In this document: positions 56,153 to 64,000 of the stretch, in pieces
Position numbering within the stretch: the stretch's first letter is position 1
Layout of the letters: each line of letters starts with the position of its first letter
NCBI RefSeq assembly: GCF_900112355.1
Contig: NZ_FOLM01000014.1
Span: forward strand, 32,552-96,551
Length of the DNA: 64,000 nucleotides
Origin: Streptomyces aidingensis
GTDB lineage: Bacteria; Actinomycetota; Actinomycetes; Streptomycetales; Streptomycetaceae
Direction of reading: 5' to 3'
The notes under the pieces: model-generated
What the model was told of the DNA's origin: nothing
Database searches by the model: none
The model's input: only the letters and a program-made list of their open reading frames with translations
Position numbers and translations under genes: made by a program

Positions 56153-58969
56153 GACCGAGGAGTAGGCGACGACGCCGCGGAGCAGTGCGTCGACGGCCTT
56201 GCGGGCGGTGGCGGGCACGGTGCTGTGCTCCTCCGGCGCCGCGGCGGCGATCTGGCCCAGCACATCGATGACCTGCTTGCACCAGCGCACGAAGTCACCG
56301 GCGGGCAGCTCGCTGTCGCGCAGCACCGCGTCCAGCCCATGGCCCTGGGCCCAGCGGTAGACCGGCCAGGCGAAGCCGAGATCCGGCTCCCGCTGGCCGA
56401 CGCCCGAGGAGGCGCTGATCCGGTGCTGCTCCTCCAGCGCGTCCAGCCGGCCCCATATCCGCACCATCTCGCCCAGCGCCCGCCGGGCCCGCCCCTCCGG
56501 CAGCTCCGGCGCGATCACATCGTCCGAGCGGGCCTCGTAGACCAGGGCGGAGGCGCAGGCGGCCAGCTCGGCCGGGCCCAGTCCCTCCCACACCCGGTGC
56601 CGCAGGCACTCGCTGGCCAGCAGATCCAGCTCGCAGTAGATCCGGGCCAGCTTCCGCCCCTCCGGGGTGACCTGGTCGCCGCGCAGATAGTCCAGATCGG
56701 TCAGCACCCCGGTGACCTTGTCGAAGGTGCGGGCGATGGTGTTGGTCCGGCCGGCGATCCGGCGCTGGAGCTGCTGGGTGTCCCGCTGCAGCCGGTAGTA
56801 GCGCTCGGCCCAGCGGGCATGGTCCTCGCGCTCCGCGCAGCCGTGGCAGGGGTGTGCCCGCAGCGCCTCGCGCAGCCGCGCGATCTGGCGGTCGTCGGCC
56901 GCCGCCGCGCGCTGGCGCCGGTGGCGCCGCGGCTCGTAGTGCCCCGCCTTGGTGCGCAGTGCCGAGGCCAGATCCCGCCGGGAGTGCGGGGAGCGCGGAT
57001 TGAACGACTTGGGGATGCGCATCCGGTCCATGGGCTCCACCGGGACCGGGAAATCGGCCGAGTTCAGCCGCTTCACCTGGCGCTGTTCGGTGAGCACCAG
57101 CGGGCGCGGGCCCTCCAGGCGCTCGGCCGCGGCGGCCCCCCGGCCGTCCCGGTGCCGGTGCCGGGGGCTGCGCCCGTCCGGCAGGCCCGGGTCCAGCACC
57201 AGCGCCAGCCCGGCGAACTTCCCGGTGGGAACATGGATGATGTCCCCCGGCCGGAGCCGCTCCAGGGCGTCCGCGGCGGCGGCCCGGCGCAGTGCCACGC
57301 CCTCCCGGGCCAGCTCGGCCTCCCGGTCCTTCAGATCCCGGCGCAGCCGGGCGTACTCCTCGAAGTCCCCCAGGTGGCAGGTCATGGCCTCGCGGTAGCC
57401 CTTGAGGCCCTCCTCGTTGCGCTGCACGTCACGGGAGATGCCCACCACCGAGCGGTCGGCCTGGAACTGGGCGAAGGAGGTCTCCAGCAGATCCCGGGAG
57501 CGGTGCCGCCCGAACTGCGAGACCAGGTTGACGGCCATGTTGTAGGAGGGCTTGAACGAGGAGCGCAGCGGGTACGTCCGGGCGCCGGCCAGTCCGGCCA
57601 GCGCCACCGGGTCCATGCCGCGCTGCCAGAGCACCACGGCATGCCCCTCGACATCGATGCCGCGCCGCCCGGCCCGCCCGGTGAGCTGGGTGTATTCCCC
57701 GGGGGTGATGTCGGCGTGGGTCTCGCCGTTCCACTTGACCAGCTTCTCCAGCACCACGGAGCGGGCCGGCATGTTGATCCCCAGTGCCAGGGTCTCGGTG
57801 GCGAAGACCGCCTTGACCAGGCCCTTGGCGAACAGCTCCTCCACCACCTCCTTGAAGGTGGGCAGCATGCCGGCGTGATGCGCGGCGACCCCGCGCTCCA
57901 GCCCTTCCAGCCACTCGAAGTAGCCCAGCACATGCAGGTCCTCGTCGGGGAGCACGGCGGTGCGCTCCTCCACGATCTGCCGGACCATGGTCCGCTCGCC
58001 CGCGTCGTTCAGCCGCAGCCCGGCCACCAGGCACTGCTGGACCGCGGCCTGGCAGCCGGCCCGGCTGAAGATGAAGGTGATGGCGGGCAGCAGGCCCTCG
58101 GCGTCCAGCCGCTCGATCACCTCGACCCGGCTGGGTGTCCAGATCCGGGCCCGCTGGCGCCGCTCGCGTTCCCGGTCGGCCTCCCGGCGCGGGCCGCCCC
58201 GGCCGCCGCGGTACACCGGGCGGGCCCAGTCGGTGCGGGCCAGCTTCTCCAGATCGGGGTTGACCTGGCGGCGGCCGTTCCGCTCCTCGAACAGGTCGTA
58301 CATCCGGCGGCCGGCCAGCACGTGCTGCCACAGCGGCACCGGCCGGTGCTCGGAGACGATCACATCGGTGTCGCCGCGCACGGTGTCCAGCCAGTCGCCG
58401 AATTCCTCGGCATTGGACACAGTGGCGGAGAGTGACACCAGGGTGACCGACTGCGGCAGGTGGATGATCACTTCCTCCCAGACCGCGCCGCGGAACCGGT
58501 CGGAGAGGTAGTGCACCTCGTCCATCACCACATAGCCCAGGCCGTCCAGGGTGGCGGAGCCGGCGTAGAGCATGTTCCGCAGCACCTCGGTGGTCATCAC
58601 CACCACCGGGGCGTCGGGGTTGACGCTGTTGTCGCCGGTCAGCAGGCCGACCCTGGCCGGGCCGTACCGCTTGACCAGGTCGCCGTACTTCTGGTTGGAC
58701 AGCGCCTTGATGGGCGTGGTGTAGAAGCATTTGCGGCCCCGGGCCAGGGCCAGATGGACGGCGAACTCGCCGACCACGGTCTTGCCCGAGCCGGTGGGGG
58801 CGGCGACCAGCACACCCTTTCCGGCCTCCAGCGCCTGGCACGCCTCGACCTGGAAGAGATCGAGCGGGAAGTCGTAGAGCTCGCGGAAGGCGGCCAGCTC
58901 GGTGGCCTGGTCCGCCGCTCGCCTGCGCGCCTTGGCGTAGCGCTCGGCAGGGGACATTTCCTCGGTCAT
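56147..58969 (-). CDS. helY: DEAD/DEAH-box helicase, HelY/Ski2-like
   Basis: The 940-residue superfamily 2 helicase has Walker A VLVAAPTGSGKTVVGEFA (about 53-70), motif Ia TTPIKALSNQK, motif II MDEVHYLSDR, motif III SLSATVSN, motif V FATETLALGINMPAR and motif VI YTQLTGRAGRRGID. The C-terminal half contains an Arg/His-rich segment (PRHRHRDGRGAAAAERL) and the DSHCT-like helical domain (ECLRHRVWEGLGPAELAACA). These proteins are related to Ski2/Mtr4 and act on RNA or RNA-DNA substrates; the bacterial role is not settled. The ATG at 58969 begins the conserved N-terminus. It is 79 bp downstream of tatC. Confidence 0.94.
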   Translation of the reverse strand: MTEEMSPAERYAKARRRAADQATELAAFRELYDFPLDLFQVEACQALEAGKGVLVAAPTGSGKTVVGEFAVHLALARGRKCFYTTPIKALSNQKYGDLVKRYGPARVGLLTGDNSVNPDAPVVVMTTEVLRNMLYAGSATLDGLGYVVMDEVHYLSDRFRGAVWEEVIIHLPQSVTLVSLSATVSNAEEFGDWLDTVRGDTDVIVSEHRPVPLWQHVLAGRRMYDLFEERNGRRQVNPDLEKLARTDWARPVYRGGRGGPRREADRERERRQRARIWTPSRVEVIERLDAEGLLPAITFIFSRAGCQAAVQQCLVAGLRLNDAGERTMVRQIVEERTAVLPDEDLHVLGYFEWLEGLERGVAAHHAGMLPTFKEVVEELFAKGLVKAVFATETLALGINMPARSVVLEKLVKWNGETHADITPGEYTQLTGRAGRRGIDVEGHAVVLWQRGMDPVALAGLAGARTYPLRSSFKPSYNMAVNLVSQFGRHRSRDLLETSFAQFQADRSVVGISRDVQRNEEGLKGYREAMTCHLGDFEEYARLRRDLKDREAELAREGVALRRAAAADALERLRPGDIIHVPTGKFAGLALVLDPGLPDGRSPRHRHRDGRGAAAAERLEGPRPLVLTEQRQVKRLNSADFPVPVEPMDRMRIPKSFNPRSPHSRRDLASALRTKAGHYEPRRHRRQRAAAADDRQIARLREALRAHPCHGCAEREDHARWAERYYRLQRDTQQLQRRIAGRTNTIARTFDKVTGVLTDLDYLRGDQVTPEGRKLARIYCELDLLASECLRHRVWEGLGPAELAACASALVYEARSDDVIAPELPEGRARRALGEMVRIWGRLDALEEQHRISASSGVGQREPDLGFAWPVYRWAQGHGLDAVLRDSELPAGDFVRWCKQVIDVLGQIAAAAPEEHSTVPATARKAVDALLRGVVAYSSVG

Positions 58970-59048
58970 CGTGTTGTCGAGCCTACCGGTCGAGTCGGAC
59001 AGACGGGCGGCCGTCGGGGAGGCGTCCGCCCGGCGGGCGCCTCCCGGC

Positions 59049-60002
59049 TCAGGTCACATCGTCGAAGCCGCCGGGCCGCCGGTCCCGGCCGGTCCCGCCC
59101 GTCTCACCGTCCGGGCCGACCTCCTCGGGCGCCCCGATGGTGGAGGGGGTGAGATCCAGGTCGGAAGCCTCGTCCGGGCTGAGCGCGGCGTCCGGGTCGC
59201 GCCGGCTGCGCCGCCAGTCGTTGATCACCGAAATGCCGGTGGCGAGGAAGTACAGCGCGGTCACCGGCACGGCCAGCGCCACCATGGACATCACATCGGT
59301 GGGGGTGACCGCCGCGGCGAAGATCGAGATGCCCAGCACCATGCCGCGCCACCAGCCGAACATCCGCTTGCCGGTGACCACCCCGCCGAGGTTGAGCATC
59401 ACCAGGATCAGCGGCAGCTCGAAGGCCACGCCGAAGGCGATCGCCATCCGCACGGTGAGGTCGAGCACATTGGAGACGTCGACCAGGTTCTGGGCGTCGT
59501 CCGCGGTGAAGCTCAGCAGCACCGGGATGGCCCGGGGCAGCAGCCAGTAGGCGAAATACACGCCGGTGAGGAAAAGCGGCACCCCGACGCCGACCACGGC
59601 GCGGGTGTACTTCTTCTCGTGCTGATGCAGACCCGGCGCCACAAAGGCCCAGAGCTGGTGGATCCACACCGGTGAGGCGATCACCACGCCGGCCAGCATC
59701 GACACCTTGATATAGGTGGTGAACGGCGAGGTCAGGCCCTGCTGGACCACGGTGGCGCAGCCGCCGCCGGTGGCCGCCGCGGCCTCCTCCTCGGTGCACA
59801 GCGGCAGCGGGGAGGTGAGGATGTTCATGATGTCCTTGGCGAACACCATGGCGATGGCGGTGATCACCAGGATCGCCAGCACGGCGACGGCGAGCCGGTT
59901 GCGCAGCTCGCGCAGATGCTCCGCGAGGGGCATCCGCCCCTCGGGGTCCCTCTCCCTCTTCGGCCTGCGGCCATGTGCGACCCTGCGGGCGGACTTCAGC
60001 AC
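59049..60002 (-). CDS. tatC: Twin-arginine translocase subunit TatC
   Basis: The 317-residue protein shows the TatC pattern: MPLAEHLRELRNRLAVAVLA at the cytoplasmic N-terminus (signal-peptide-binding Glu), FTTYIKVSMLAGVVIASPVWIHQLW (in parts), the FAYWLLPRAIPVLLSF region, VRMAIAFGVAFELPLILVML and the last two short helices VMSMVALAVPVTALYFLATG. Six helices are expected. It receives Tat substrates, such as the two Tat-signal proteins in this window. The tail after residue 250 is long and acidic, as in other actinobacteria. The GTG start at 60002 was taken; 87 bp downstream of tatA. Confidence 0.96.
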   Translation of the reverse strand: MLKSARRVAHGRRPKRERDPEGRMPLAEHLRELRNRLAVAVLAILVITAIAMVFAKDIMNILTSPLPLCTEEEAAAATGGGCATVVQQGLTSPFTTYIKVSMLAGVVIASPVWIHQLWAFVAPGLHQHEKKYTRAVVGVGVPLFLTGVYFAYWLLPRAIPVLLSFTADDAQNLVDVSNVLDLTVRMAIAFGVAFELPLILVMLNLGGVVTGKRMFGWWRGMVLGISIFAAAVTPTDVMSMVALAVPVTALYFLATGISVINDWRRSRRDPDAALSPDEASDLDLTPSTIGAPEEVGPDGETGGTGRDRRPGGFDDVT

Positions 60003-60088
60003 CCCTGGTCCCTATCTCCTCCGCCGGCCGGTCGTTCTTCCGGCCGGCCCCTGACGGCAGCGGTGGTGGTTGCGGTGGTGCGCCGGGA

Positions 60089-60361
60089 TCAGCCCTGGGC
60101 GGTGTTCCTGGGCTCCTCCACCGGCCGGGCGCTGGAGACGTCGCCGGGGGCGGCCTTGATGGTGCGCTGCGCCGGCCGGTCGTCCTCGTCCGCCTCCGCG
60201 GCCGAGGCCTGGCCGTCGTTCTTCATGGCGCTGGTCTCGCTCTTCAGAATGCGCAGGGACTTGCCCAGCGCACGCGCCGTGTCCGGAAGCCGCTTCGCAC
60301 CGAAAATGAGAACGATGACGGCAAGGATGATGACAATCTGCCACGGTCCGATCTGGCCCAT
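60089..60361 (-). CDS. tatA: Sec-independent translocase subunit TatA
   Basis: The 90-residue protein has one N-terminal transmembrane helix (WQIVIILAVIVLIFGAKRLP), with the FG hinge, then the amphipathic helix TARALGKSLRILKSETSAMK and a charged tail. It oligomerises to form the Tat pore with TatC, encoded next. The ATG at 60361 starts the family pattern MGQIGPWQIV; the frame is open 24 codons further upstream without a good site. TAAGAT on the minus strand (60458-60463) may be its -10. Confidence 0.95.
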   Translation of the reverse strand: MGQIGPWQIVIILAVIVLIFGAKRLPDTARALGKSLRILKSETSAMKNDGQASAAEADEDDRPAQRTIKAAPGDVSSARPVEEPRNTAQG

Positions 60362-60521
60362 AATTCCGTCTACCTTCTCACTCCGGGACTGGTCCGGGAC
60401 GGTGTCGCTTTTCGTGCCGCCGGGCCGAGTCACTCCCGCCGGTTCGCATGCGCTGCAATCTTAACGCCGAAGGGTGAACACAAAGCAATGCCCAGGCGTA
60501 CCGTGCACACCCCGTGGCGCC

Positions 60522-60743
60522 TCAGTTCCGGCCACCGCGCCGCCGGCCGGCGAGGCGCCCGCCGCGCTCCGCCAGCGGCAGGGCGGCGGCCTCCAGATCC
60601 TCGGCGGCCAGCGCGATCCGCTCGGCGCTGTCCCCCACCGCCCGCGCCAGCCTGCGCACTTCCAGCGCCACCCGTACCGCCAGCACCCCCAGCACGGCGA
60701 CTCCGGCGAAGGCGAGGAACAGGTGCAGCATCGGCCAGAACAT
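60522..60743 (-). CDS. Small membrane protein (73 aa), unknown
   Basis: The 73-residue protein has one hydrophobic helix (LHLFLAFAGVAVLGVLAVRV, about 6-25) followed by an amphipathic helix rich in Ala, Glu and Arg (RRLARAVGDSAERIALAAED) and a basic tail. The arrangement resembles TatA/DUF948-like proteins but lacks the FG hinge. It lies between pafC and tatA on the same strand. I cannot assign a function. Confidence 0.7.
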   Translation of the reverse strand: MFWPMLHLFLAFAGVAVLGVLAVRVALEVRRLARAVGDSAERIALAAEDLEAAALPLAERGGRLAGRRRGGRN

Positions 60744-60779
60744 GGTGCGCAGCCTAGCCCAGCGCGGCGGGGCCGCCGG

Positions 60780-61754
60780 TCAGGCCAGCCCGAGCTCCTC
60801 GTAGGCGCTCAGCGCGGCGCGCGCCGCGTCCCGGGCGGAGACGGCCAGCTCGGCCGGTTCCACCACCCGGCCGTCCGGGCCCAGCCGCAGCACCAGCCGG
60901 CGCAGGGTGTGCGGATCGGGGGTGCGCAGCGTCACCCGCAGGCCGCCGTCCGGCAGCTCCTCGGCCGCGTCGTAGGGGTAGTACTCGGTGATCCAGCGCC
61001 CGCCCAGGCCGACCTCGAACACCACCTCCGGGTCGTCCGGCGAGGGCTGCACCAGACCGGCGCTGAGATCCCGCGGCTGCAGCGGCGGCGGATCGGCCGG
61101 GGTGTCCAGCAGTTCGATGTGCGCCACCCGGTCCAGCCGGAATGTCCGCCGTCCCTCGGAGCGGCGGCACCAGGCCTCCACATAGGTGTGGCCCACGGCG
61201 AACAGCCGGATCGGATCGATCTCGCGCTCCGAGAGCTTGTCCCGGCCCGGGGAGTAGTAGCGGATGCGCAGCCGGCGCCGCTCGGCGATGGCCCGGTCCA
61301 CATCGGCGAACACGCTGCCCTCGGACTCGAAGGTGACCGACATCCGGGCTCCCGCGACCGCGCTCTCCCCGGCCGCCGCCTCCAGCTTGGCGGTGGCCCG
61401 CAGCAGCGCCTCCCGGTCGCTCTCCCGCAGCCCCGGCAGGGTGGCCACGGCGCGGGCCGCCACCAGCAGCGCGGTGGCCTCGTCCGCGGCCAGCCGCAGC
61501 GGCTCGCCGGCCGAGGAGTTGACCGCGGCGGCGTTGTACCACCAGATGTGCTCGCCGTCGGTGTCGATGTCCAGCAGATCGCCGCCGCGGAAGCTGGTCC
61601 CGCACAGGGGCAGCACCTGGAGGTCGGAGATCAGCTCCTCCTCGGTCACCCCGAAGGCGCGGGCCACCTCGTCGACCCGGGCGCCGGGCCGGTCCCGCAG
61701 ATAGGTGACCAGGGACAGCAGCCGCCTGGTCCGGTCGATGGCGTTGGTCGCCAT
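60780..61754 (-). CDS. pafC: WYL-domain transcriptional regulator PafC
   Basis: The 324-residue protein has a winged helix at its N-terminus (RTRRLLSLVTYLRDRPGARV, EVARAFGVTEEELISDLQVL), and a WYL domain (RRLRIRYYSPGRDKLSEREI, cited in part; GHTYVEAWCRRSEGRRTFRL) followed by the WCX extension. In mycobacteria PafB and PafC act together as the LexA-independent DNA-damage activator, and the WYL domain is thought to bind a DNA-derived signal. The ATG at 61754 has GGGGGAG about 10 nt upstream and lies 17 bp after pafB. Confidence 0.93.
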   Translation of the reverse strand: MATNAIDRTRRLLSLVTYLRDRPGARVDEVARAFGVTEEELISDLQVLPLCGTSFRGGDLLDIDTDGEHIWWYNAAAVNSSAGEPLRLAADEATALLVAARAVATLPGLRESDREALLRATAKLEAAAGESAVAGARMSVTFESEGSVFADVDRAIAERRRLRIRYYSPGRDKLSEREIDPIRLFAVGHTYVEAWCRRSEGRRTFRLDRVAHIELLDTPADPPPLQPRDLSAGLVQPSPDDPEVVFEVGLGGRWITEYYPYDAAEELPDGGLRVTLRTPDPHTLRRLVLRLGPDGRVVEPAELAVSARDAARAALSAYEELGLA

Positions 61755-61771
61755 AGCGGTGTCGCTCCCCC

Positions 61772-62725
61772 TCAGCCCTTGGCCACGGCGCGCAGCCGCT
61801 CCACCACGTCCGCCCGCAGCTCGGCGGGGTCCAGTACCAGCACATCGGGCCCGAACTCGGCCAGCCAGGAGCCCAGCCCGTGCCCGTAGGGAATCTCCAG
61901 CTCGTCCCATTCCGCGTCCAGTGCGCGGCAGGACAGCGCCCGGGCGCGCAGCGGGTAGCCGGAGCCGGACCGCAGCCGGATCCGGGCCCGGTCGGTGGCG
62001 TTCTCCCCGGCCCAGGCGGCCACCGCCTCGCGCACCGCCACCTGGCCGGGCACCGGCACGGTGAAGGAACCGGAGCGGGAGCGGACCTTGCCGTCGATCC
62101 GGGAGAGCCGGAAGACCCGCTTGTCGCCGCGGTCCCGGTCCCAGCCGGCCAGATACCAGTGGCCGCGCCAGCATTCCAGTGCCCAGGGCTCCACCTGCCG
62201 CGTCTCGGCGCGGACGGCGTTGGACTTGCGGTAGCCGAAGGTGACCGGCCGGCGGTCCCGGCAGGCCAGCATCAGCGGCTCGAAGGCCGCCTCGCCGGCC
62301 GGGACCCGGGGCTCCAGGGCATGGGTGCGCTCCTGGCCGTCGTCGGCCAGCGGCATGCCGGCCGCGCGCAGCTTCTGCAGGGCGCCGCTGGCCGCCCCGG
62401 CGAGCCGGGCCTGCTGCCACACCCTGGCGGCCAGGCTGAGCGCGGCGGACTCGGCCACGTCCAGGGTGATGGGCGGGAGCCGGTTGGAGTCCCGGCGGGC
62501 CATGTAGCCCACCTCGCCGTCCAGCGACTCGACGGTGTCGATCACCATGCCCAGTTCGCGCAGGTCGTCCTTGTCGCGCTCGAACATGCGGTTGAACGCG
62601 TCCTCGCTGCCGGCCTCGATATATGCCTCGATGGACGTCCGCAGCTCCCGCTTGGTCAGCGGGCGTGCCGTGCCGCGCAGGCACAGCGCCAGATTCATCA
62701 GCCGCTCGGCCTTGGCAATGGCCAT
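61772..62725 (-). CDS. pafB: WYL-domain transcriptional regulator PafB
   Basis: The 317-residue partner of PafC begins AIAKAERLMNLALCLRGTAR with TKRELRTSIEAYIEAGSEDA and FERDKDDLRELGM as winged-helix DNA-binding parts. The WYL domain includes RRPVTFGYRKSNAVRAETRQ and ALECWRGHWYLAGWDRDRGD. It forms a complex with PafC to activate DNA-repair genes. The ATG at 62725 has GGAGAGGGG about 11 nt upstream. A promoter candidate is TTCGCC/TACGGT on the minus strand (62763-62791, 17-bp spacer). Confidence 0.93.
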   Translation of the reverse strand: MAIAKAERLMNLALCLRGTARPLTKRELRTSIEAYIEAGSEDAFNRMFERDKDDLRELGMVIDTVESLDGEVGYMARRDSNRLPPITLDVAESAALSLAARVWQQARLAGAASGALQKLRAAGMPLADDGQERTHALEPRVPAGEAAFEPLMLACRDRRPVTFGYRKSNAVRAETRQVEPWALECWRGHWYLAGWDRDRGDKRVFRLSRIDGKVRSRSGSFTVPVPGQVAVREAVAAWAGENATDRARIRLRSGSGYPLRARALSCRALDAEWDELEIPYGHGLGSWLAEFGPDVLVLDPAELRADVVERLRAVAKG

Positions 62726-62762
62726 CGACCCGCCGCCCCTCTCCTGCCGATCTCCGACACCG

Positions 62763-62791
62763 ACCGTACCGTCATCGGGACGACGGGCGAA
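62763..62791 (-). promoter_or_regulatory. Candidate pafB promoter
   Basis: TTCGCC (62786-62791) and TACGGT (62763-62768) on the minus strand are 17 bp apart. The -10 is good, the -35 partial. Confidence 0.45.
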
Positions 62792-62851
62792 AGCGCGGGC
62801 CCGTCCCTGTGGACGGGCCCGCGCCCCGTTGCCGGCCGGTGCTGCGCCGGG

Positions 62852-63223
62852 TCAGACCGCGACCAGGTCGCAGACGAAGATCAGCGTCTCGTCCGGCCCG
62901 ATCACATTGCCCGCGCCACGGCTGCCGTAGGCCAGGTGCGGCGGGATGGTCAGCTGCCGGCGCCCGCCGACCTTCATGCCCTGGATGCCCCGGTCCCAGC
63001 CGGGAATGACCTTCCCGGCGCCGAGCTCGAAGCGCAGCGGAGCGCCCCGGTTCCAGCTCGCGTCGAACTCCTCGCCGGTGCTGAAGGCCACGCCCACGTA
63101 GTGCACCGCCACATTGGCGCCCGCCTGGGCGACCGGGCCGTCACCTTCCCAGATGTCCTTGATCTCCAGCTCGGCCGGCGGCTCTCCGCCGGGGAAGTCG
63201 ACCTCGGGCTTGCTGTTCCGCAC
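62852..63223 (-). CDS. FKBP-type peptidyl-prolyl isomerase (cytosolic)
   Basis: The 123-residue single-domain FKBP has the core pattern VAVHYVGVAFSTGEEFDASW, FELGAGKVIPGWDRGIQGMKV, RRQLTIPPHLAYGSRGAG and PDETLIFVCDLVAV. The active-site Tyr, Phe, Asp and Trp are present. It catalyses proline isomerisation and has no signal peptide. Start GTG at 63223 with GAGGAGA 6 nt upstream; longer open frame rejected. It lies 71 bp downstream of the second FKBP gene and may be cotranscribed. Confidence 0.94.
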   Translation of the reverse strand: MRNSKPEVDFPGGEPPAELEIKDIWEGDGPVAQAGANVAVHYVGVAFSTGEEFDASWNRGAPLRFELGAGKVIPGWDRGIQGMKVGGRRQLTIPPHLAYGSRGAGNVIGPDETLIFVCDLVAV

Positions 63224-63294
63224 GGATTCTCTCCTCGCGTGGGCGTCAGGGGGACCGGACCGGGTCCCCGCGGTTGTATCGGTCGGTCGGCGTC

Positions 63295-64000
63295 TCAGAT
63301 GGCGTCGAGGATGTCGACCACGAAGACCAGGGTCTGGTCGGCCAGCTCGTGCGCCGGCTCGGCGCCCTCCTCGGTGACGCCGTATGCCTTCTCCGGCGGG
63401 ATCACCAGCAGCACCCGGTCGCCGACGTGCTTGCCGACCAGGGTCTCGTCCCAGCCCGCGATCACTCCTCCGGCGCCGATCGGGAACTTGCTGGCCCCGC
63501 CGTGGTCCCAGGAGGAGTCGAACTTCTCGCCGTCGCTCCACTTGACGCCGGTGTACTGGACGATGAGCTGCTGGTTCGCCTTCACCTCGGCGCCGTCGCC
63601 CTCGATCAGCACCTGCTGCTGGATCTCGGCCGGCGGCTCCTCGCCCTCCGGGACGGTGATGGAGGCGGCCTCCGGCTCACCGGCCTGCACCTCGGGCATG
63701 CCCGGCCCGGCAGCCGCCTGCTCGCCCTCGGCCATGGACAGCGGGTCGATCACGGTGACGATGTCGTAGACGAAGACCACGCTGTCACCCGGCTGGAAGC
63801 CGACGTTCTCGGCCACCGCCCCGATCAGCTCGGAGGCCGCGCCCTGGATGACCACCCGGCTGCCCTCGGGCTTGCCGACCAGCGGATCGGTCACGGCCAG
63901 CGGCAGCAGATCCTCCTTGCCCATCTGGAGGGCGGCGTAGACCGGCTCGGCATCCTCCTGGCCCGCCGTCTCCCCGGAGCCCTCGGACCCTTCGGAGCCC
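63295..64000 (-). CDS. Two-domain FKBP-type isomerase, 5' part beyond window
   Basis: The reading frame is open to the right edge of the window, so the start is outside. The visible 234 residues show the end of one FKBP-like domain (PGDSVVFVYDIVTVIDPL) and a complete second domain with QQLIVQYTGVKWSDGEKFDSSW, IAGWDETLVGKHVGDRVLLV, IPPEKAYGVTEEG and QTLVFVVDILDAI. The linker between them is acidic and Pro-rich. At the window edge the sequence is GSEGSEGSGETAGQEDAEP, a linker typical of a secreted lipoprotein after its lipobox. It is probably an extracytoplasmic foldase, but the signal is not visible. Confidence 0.88.
   Translation of the reverse strand, partial: GSEGSEGSGETAGQEDAEPVYAALQMGKEDLLPLAVTDPLVGKPEGSRVVIQGAASELIGAVAENVGFQPGDSVVFVYDIVTVIDPLSMAEGEQAAAGPGMPEVQAGEPEAASITVPEGEEPPAEIQQQVLIEGDGAEVKANQQLIVQYTGVKWSDGEKFDSSWDHGGASKFPIGAGGVIAGWDETLVGKHVGDRVLLVIPPEKAYGVTEEGAEPAHELADQTLVFVVDILDAI

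Noticed and set aside
1..64000. CRISPR array, prophage, insertion sequence or integrated element
   Set aside because: No spaced repeats of CRISPR type, no transposase, integrase or phage structural gene, and no change in base composition wide enough for an island. The tRNA-Val at the left edge is a possible integration site but I see no att repeat in the window.

Overview
This window looks like core chromosome from a streptomycete or close relative. G+C is very high (third codon positions almost always G or C), starts are often GTG or TTG, several genes look leaderless, many neighbours overlap by 4 bp (ATGA/GTGA), and the content is typical of the genus: a BluB-CobT fusion, GlpQ, ArgCJBDR, Ku/LigD-Pol, an xyloglucanase with a CBM2, a mycosin, PafBC with Tat, and FKBPs. 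I see no transposase, integrase, phage gene or CRISPR array. Nearly all of it is vertically inherited housekeeping and metabolic DNA.

Layout. 1-2.1 kb: the 3' part of a tRNA-Val, a 56-residue membrane peptide and a serine/threonine kinase. 2.1-9.0 kb (minus strand): a corrinoid block, cobL, bluB-cobT fusion, cobA/cysG-like and a TrmH-type RNA methyltransferase. 9.1-15.0 kb: two GNAT acetyltransferases, a pair of small membrane proteins, a secreted glycerophosphodiesterase, a PlsC acyltransferase and a Gfo/Idh oxidoreductase. 15.1-17.9 kb: argGH. 18.3-20.2 kb: an IspG-like gene lacking its iron-sulfur domain, translationally coupled to a polyprenyl synthase. 20.3-25.4 kb: argCJBDR with its own repressor gene and a clear promoter/operator. 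25.4-26.4 kb: a histidine-phosphatase-fold protein without its catalytic histidines, and a DUF1918 protein. 26.5-30.8 kb: two divergent secreted glycoside hydrolases with a CebR-like operator in front of the GH74 enzyme. 31.0-34.7 kb: 3-hydroxyacyl-CoA dehydrogenase, divergent ku and LigD polymerase-domain genes, and a methyltransferase.

34.8-43.7 kb is a minus-strand translation block: sseB-like, DUF1844, infC-rpmI-rplT, trmH, a PAS histidine kinase, pheS and pheT. 44.0-47.6 kb: a beta-lactamase-fold hydrolase convergent with a mycosin operon. 47.7-52.2 kb: a glutamine-synthetase-like enzyme, aldehyde dehydrogenase and SDR, divergent from a class-I glutamine amidotransferase-like hydrolase; together they resemble a gamma-glutamylated amine catabolic route. 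52.2-55.0 kb: a membrane protein and a NarL-type two-component system. 55.2-64 kb: a 5'-3' exonuclease convergent with helY, then tatC, tatA, a small membrane protein, pafC, pafB and two FKBP isomerases; the last one runs off the right edge.

I did not find a convincing new multi-gene system. The items most worth a second look are the truncated IspG-like gene, the pseudo-phosphatase, the large BluB-CobT fusion, the CebR-like operator with neighbouring inverted repeats, the probable AUC start of infC, and the orphan mycosin operon. All functional calls are read from sequence motifs; no database search was run.
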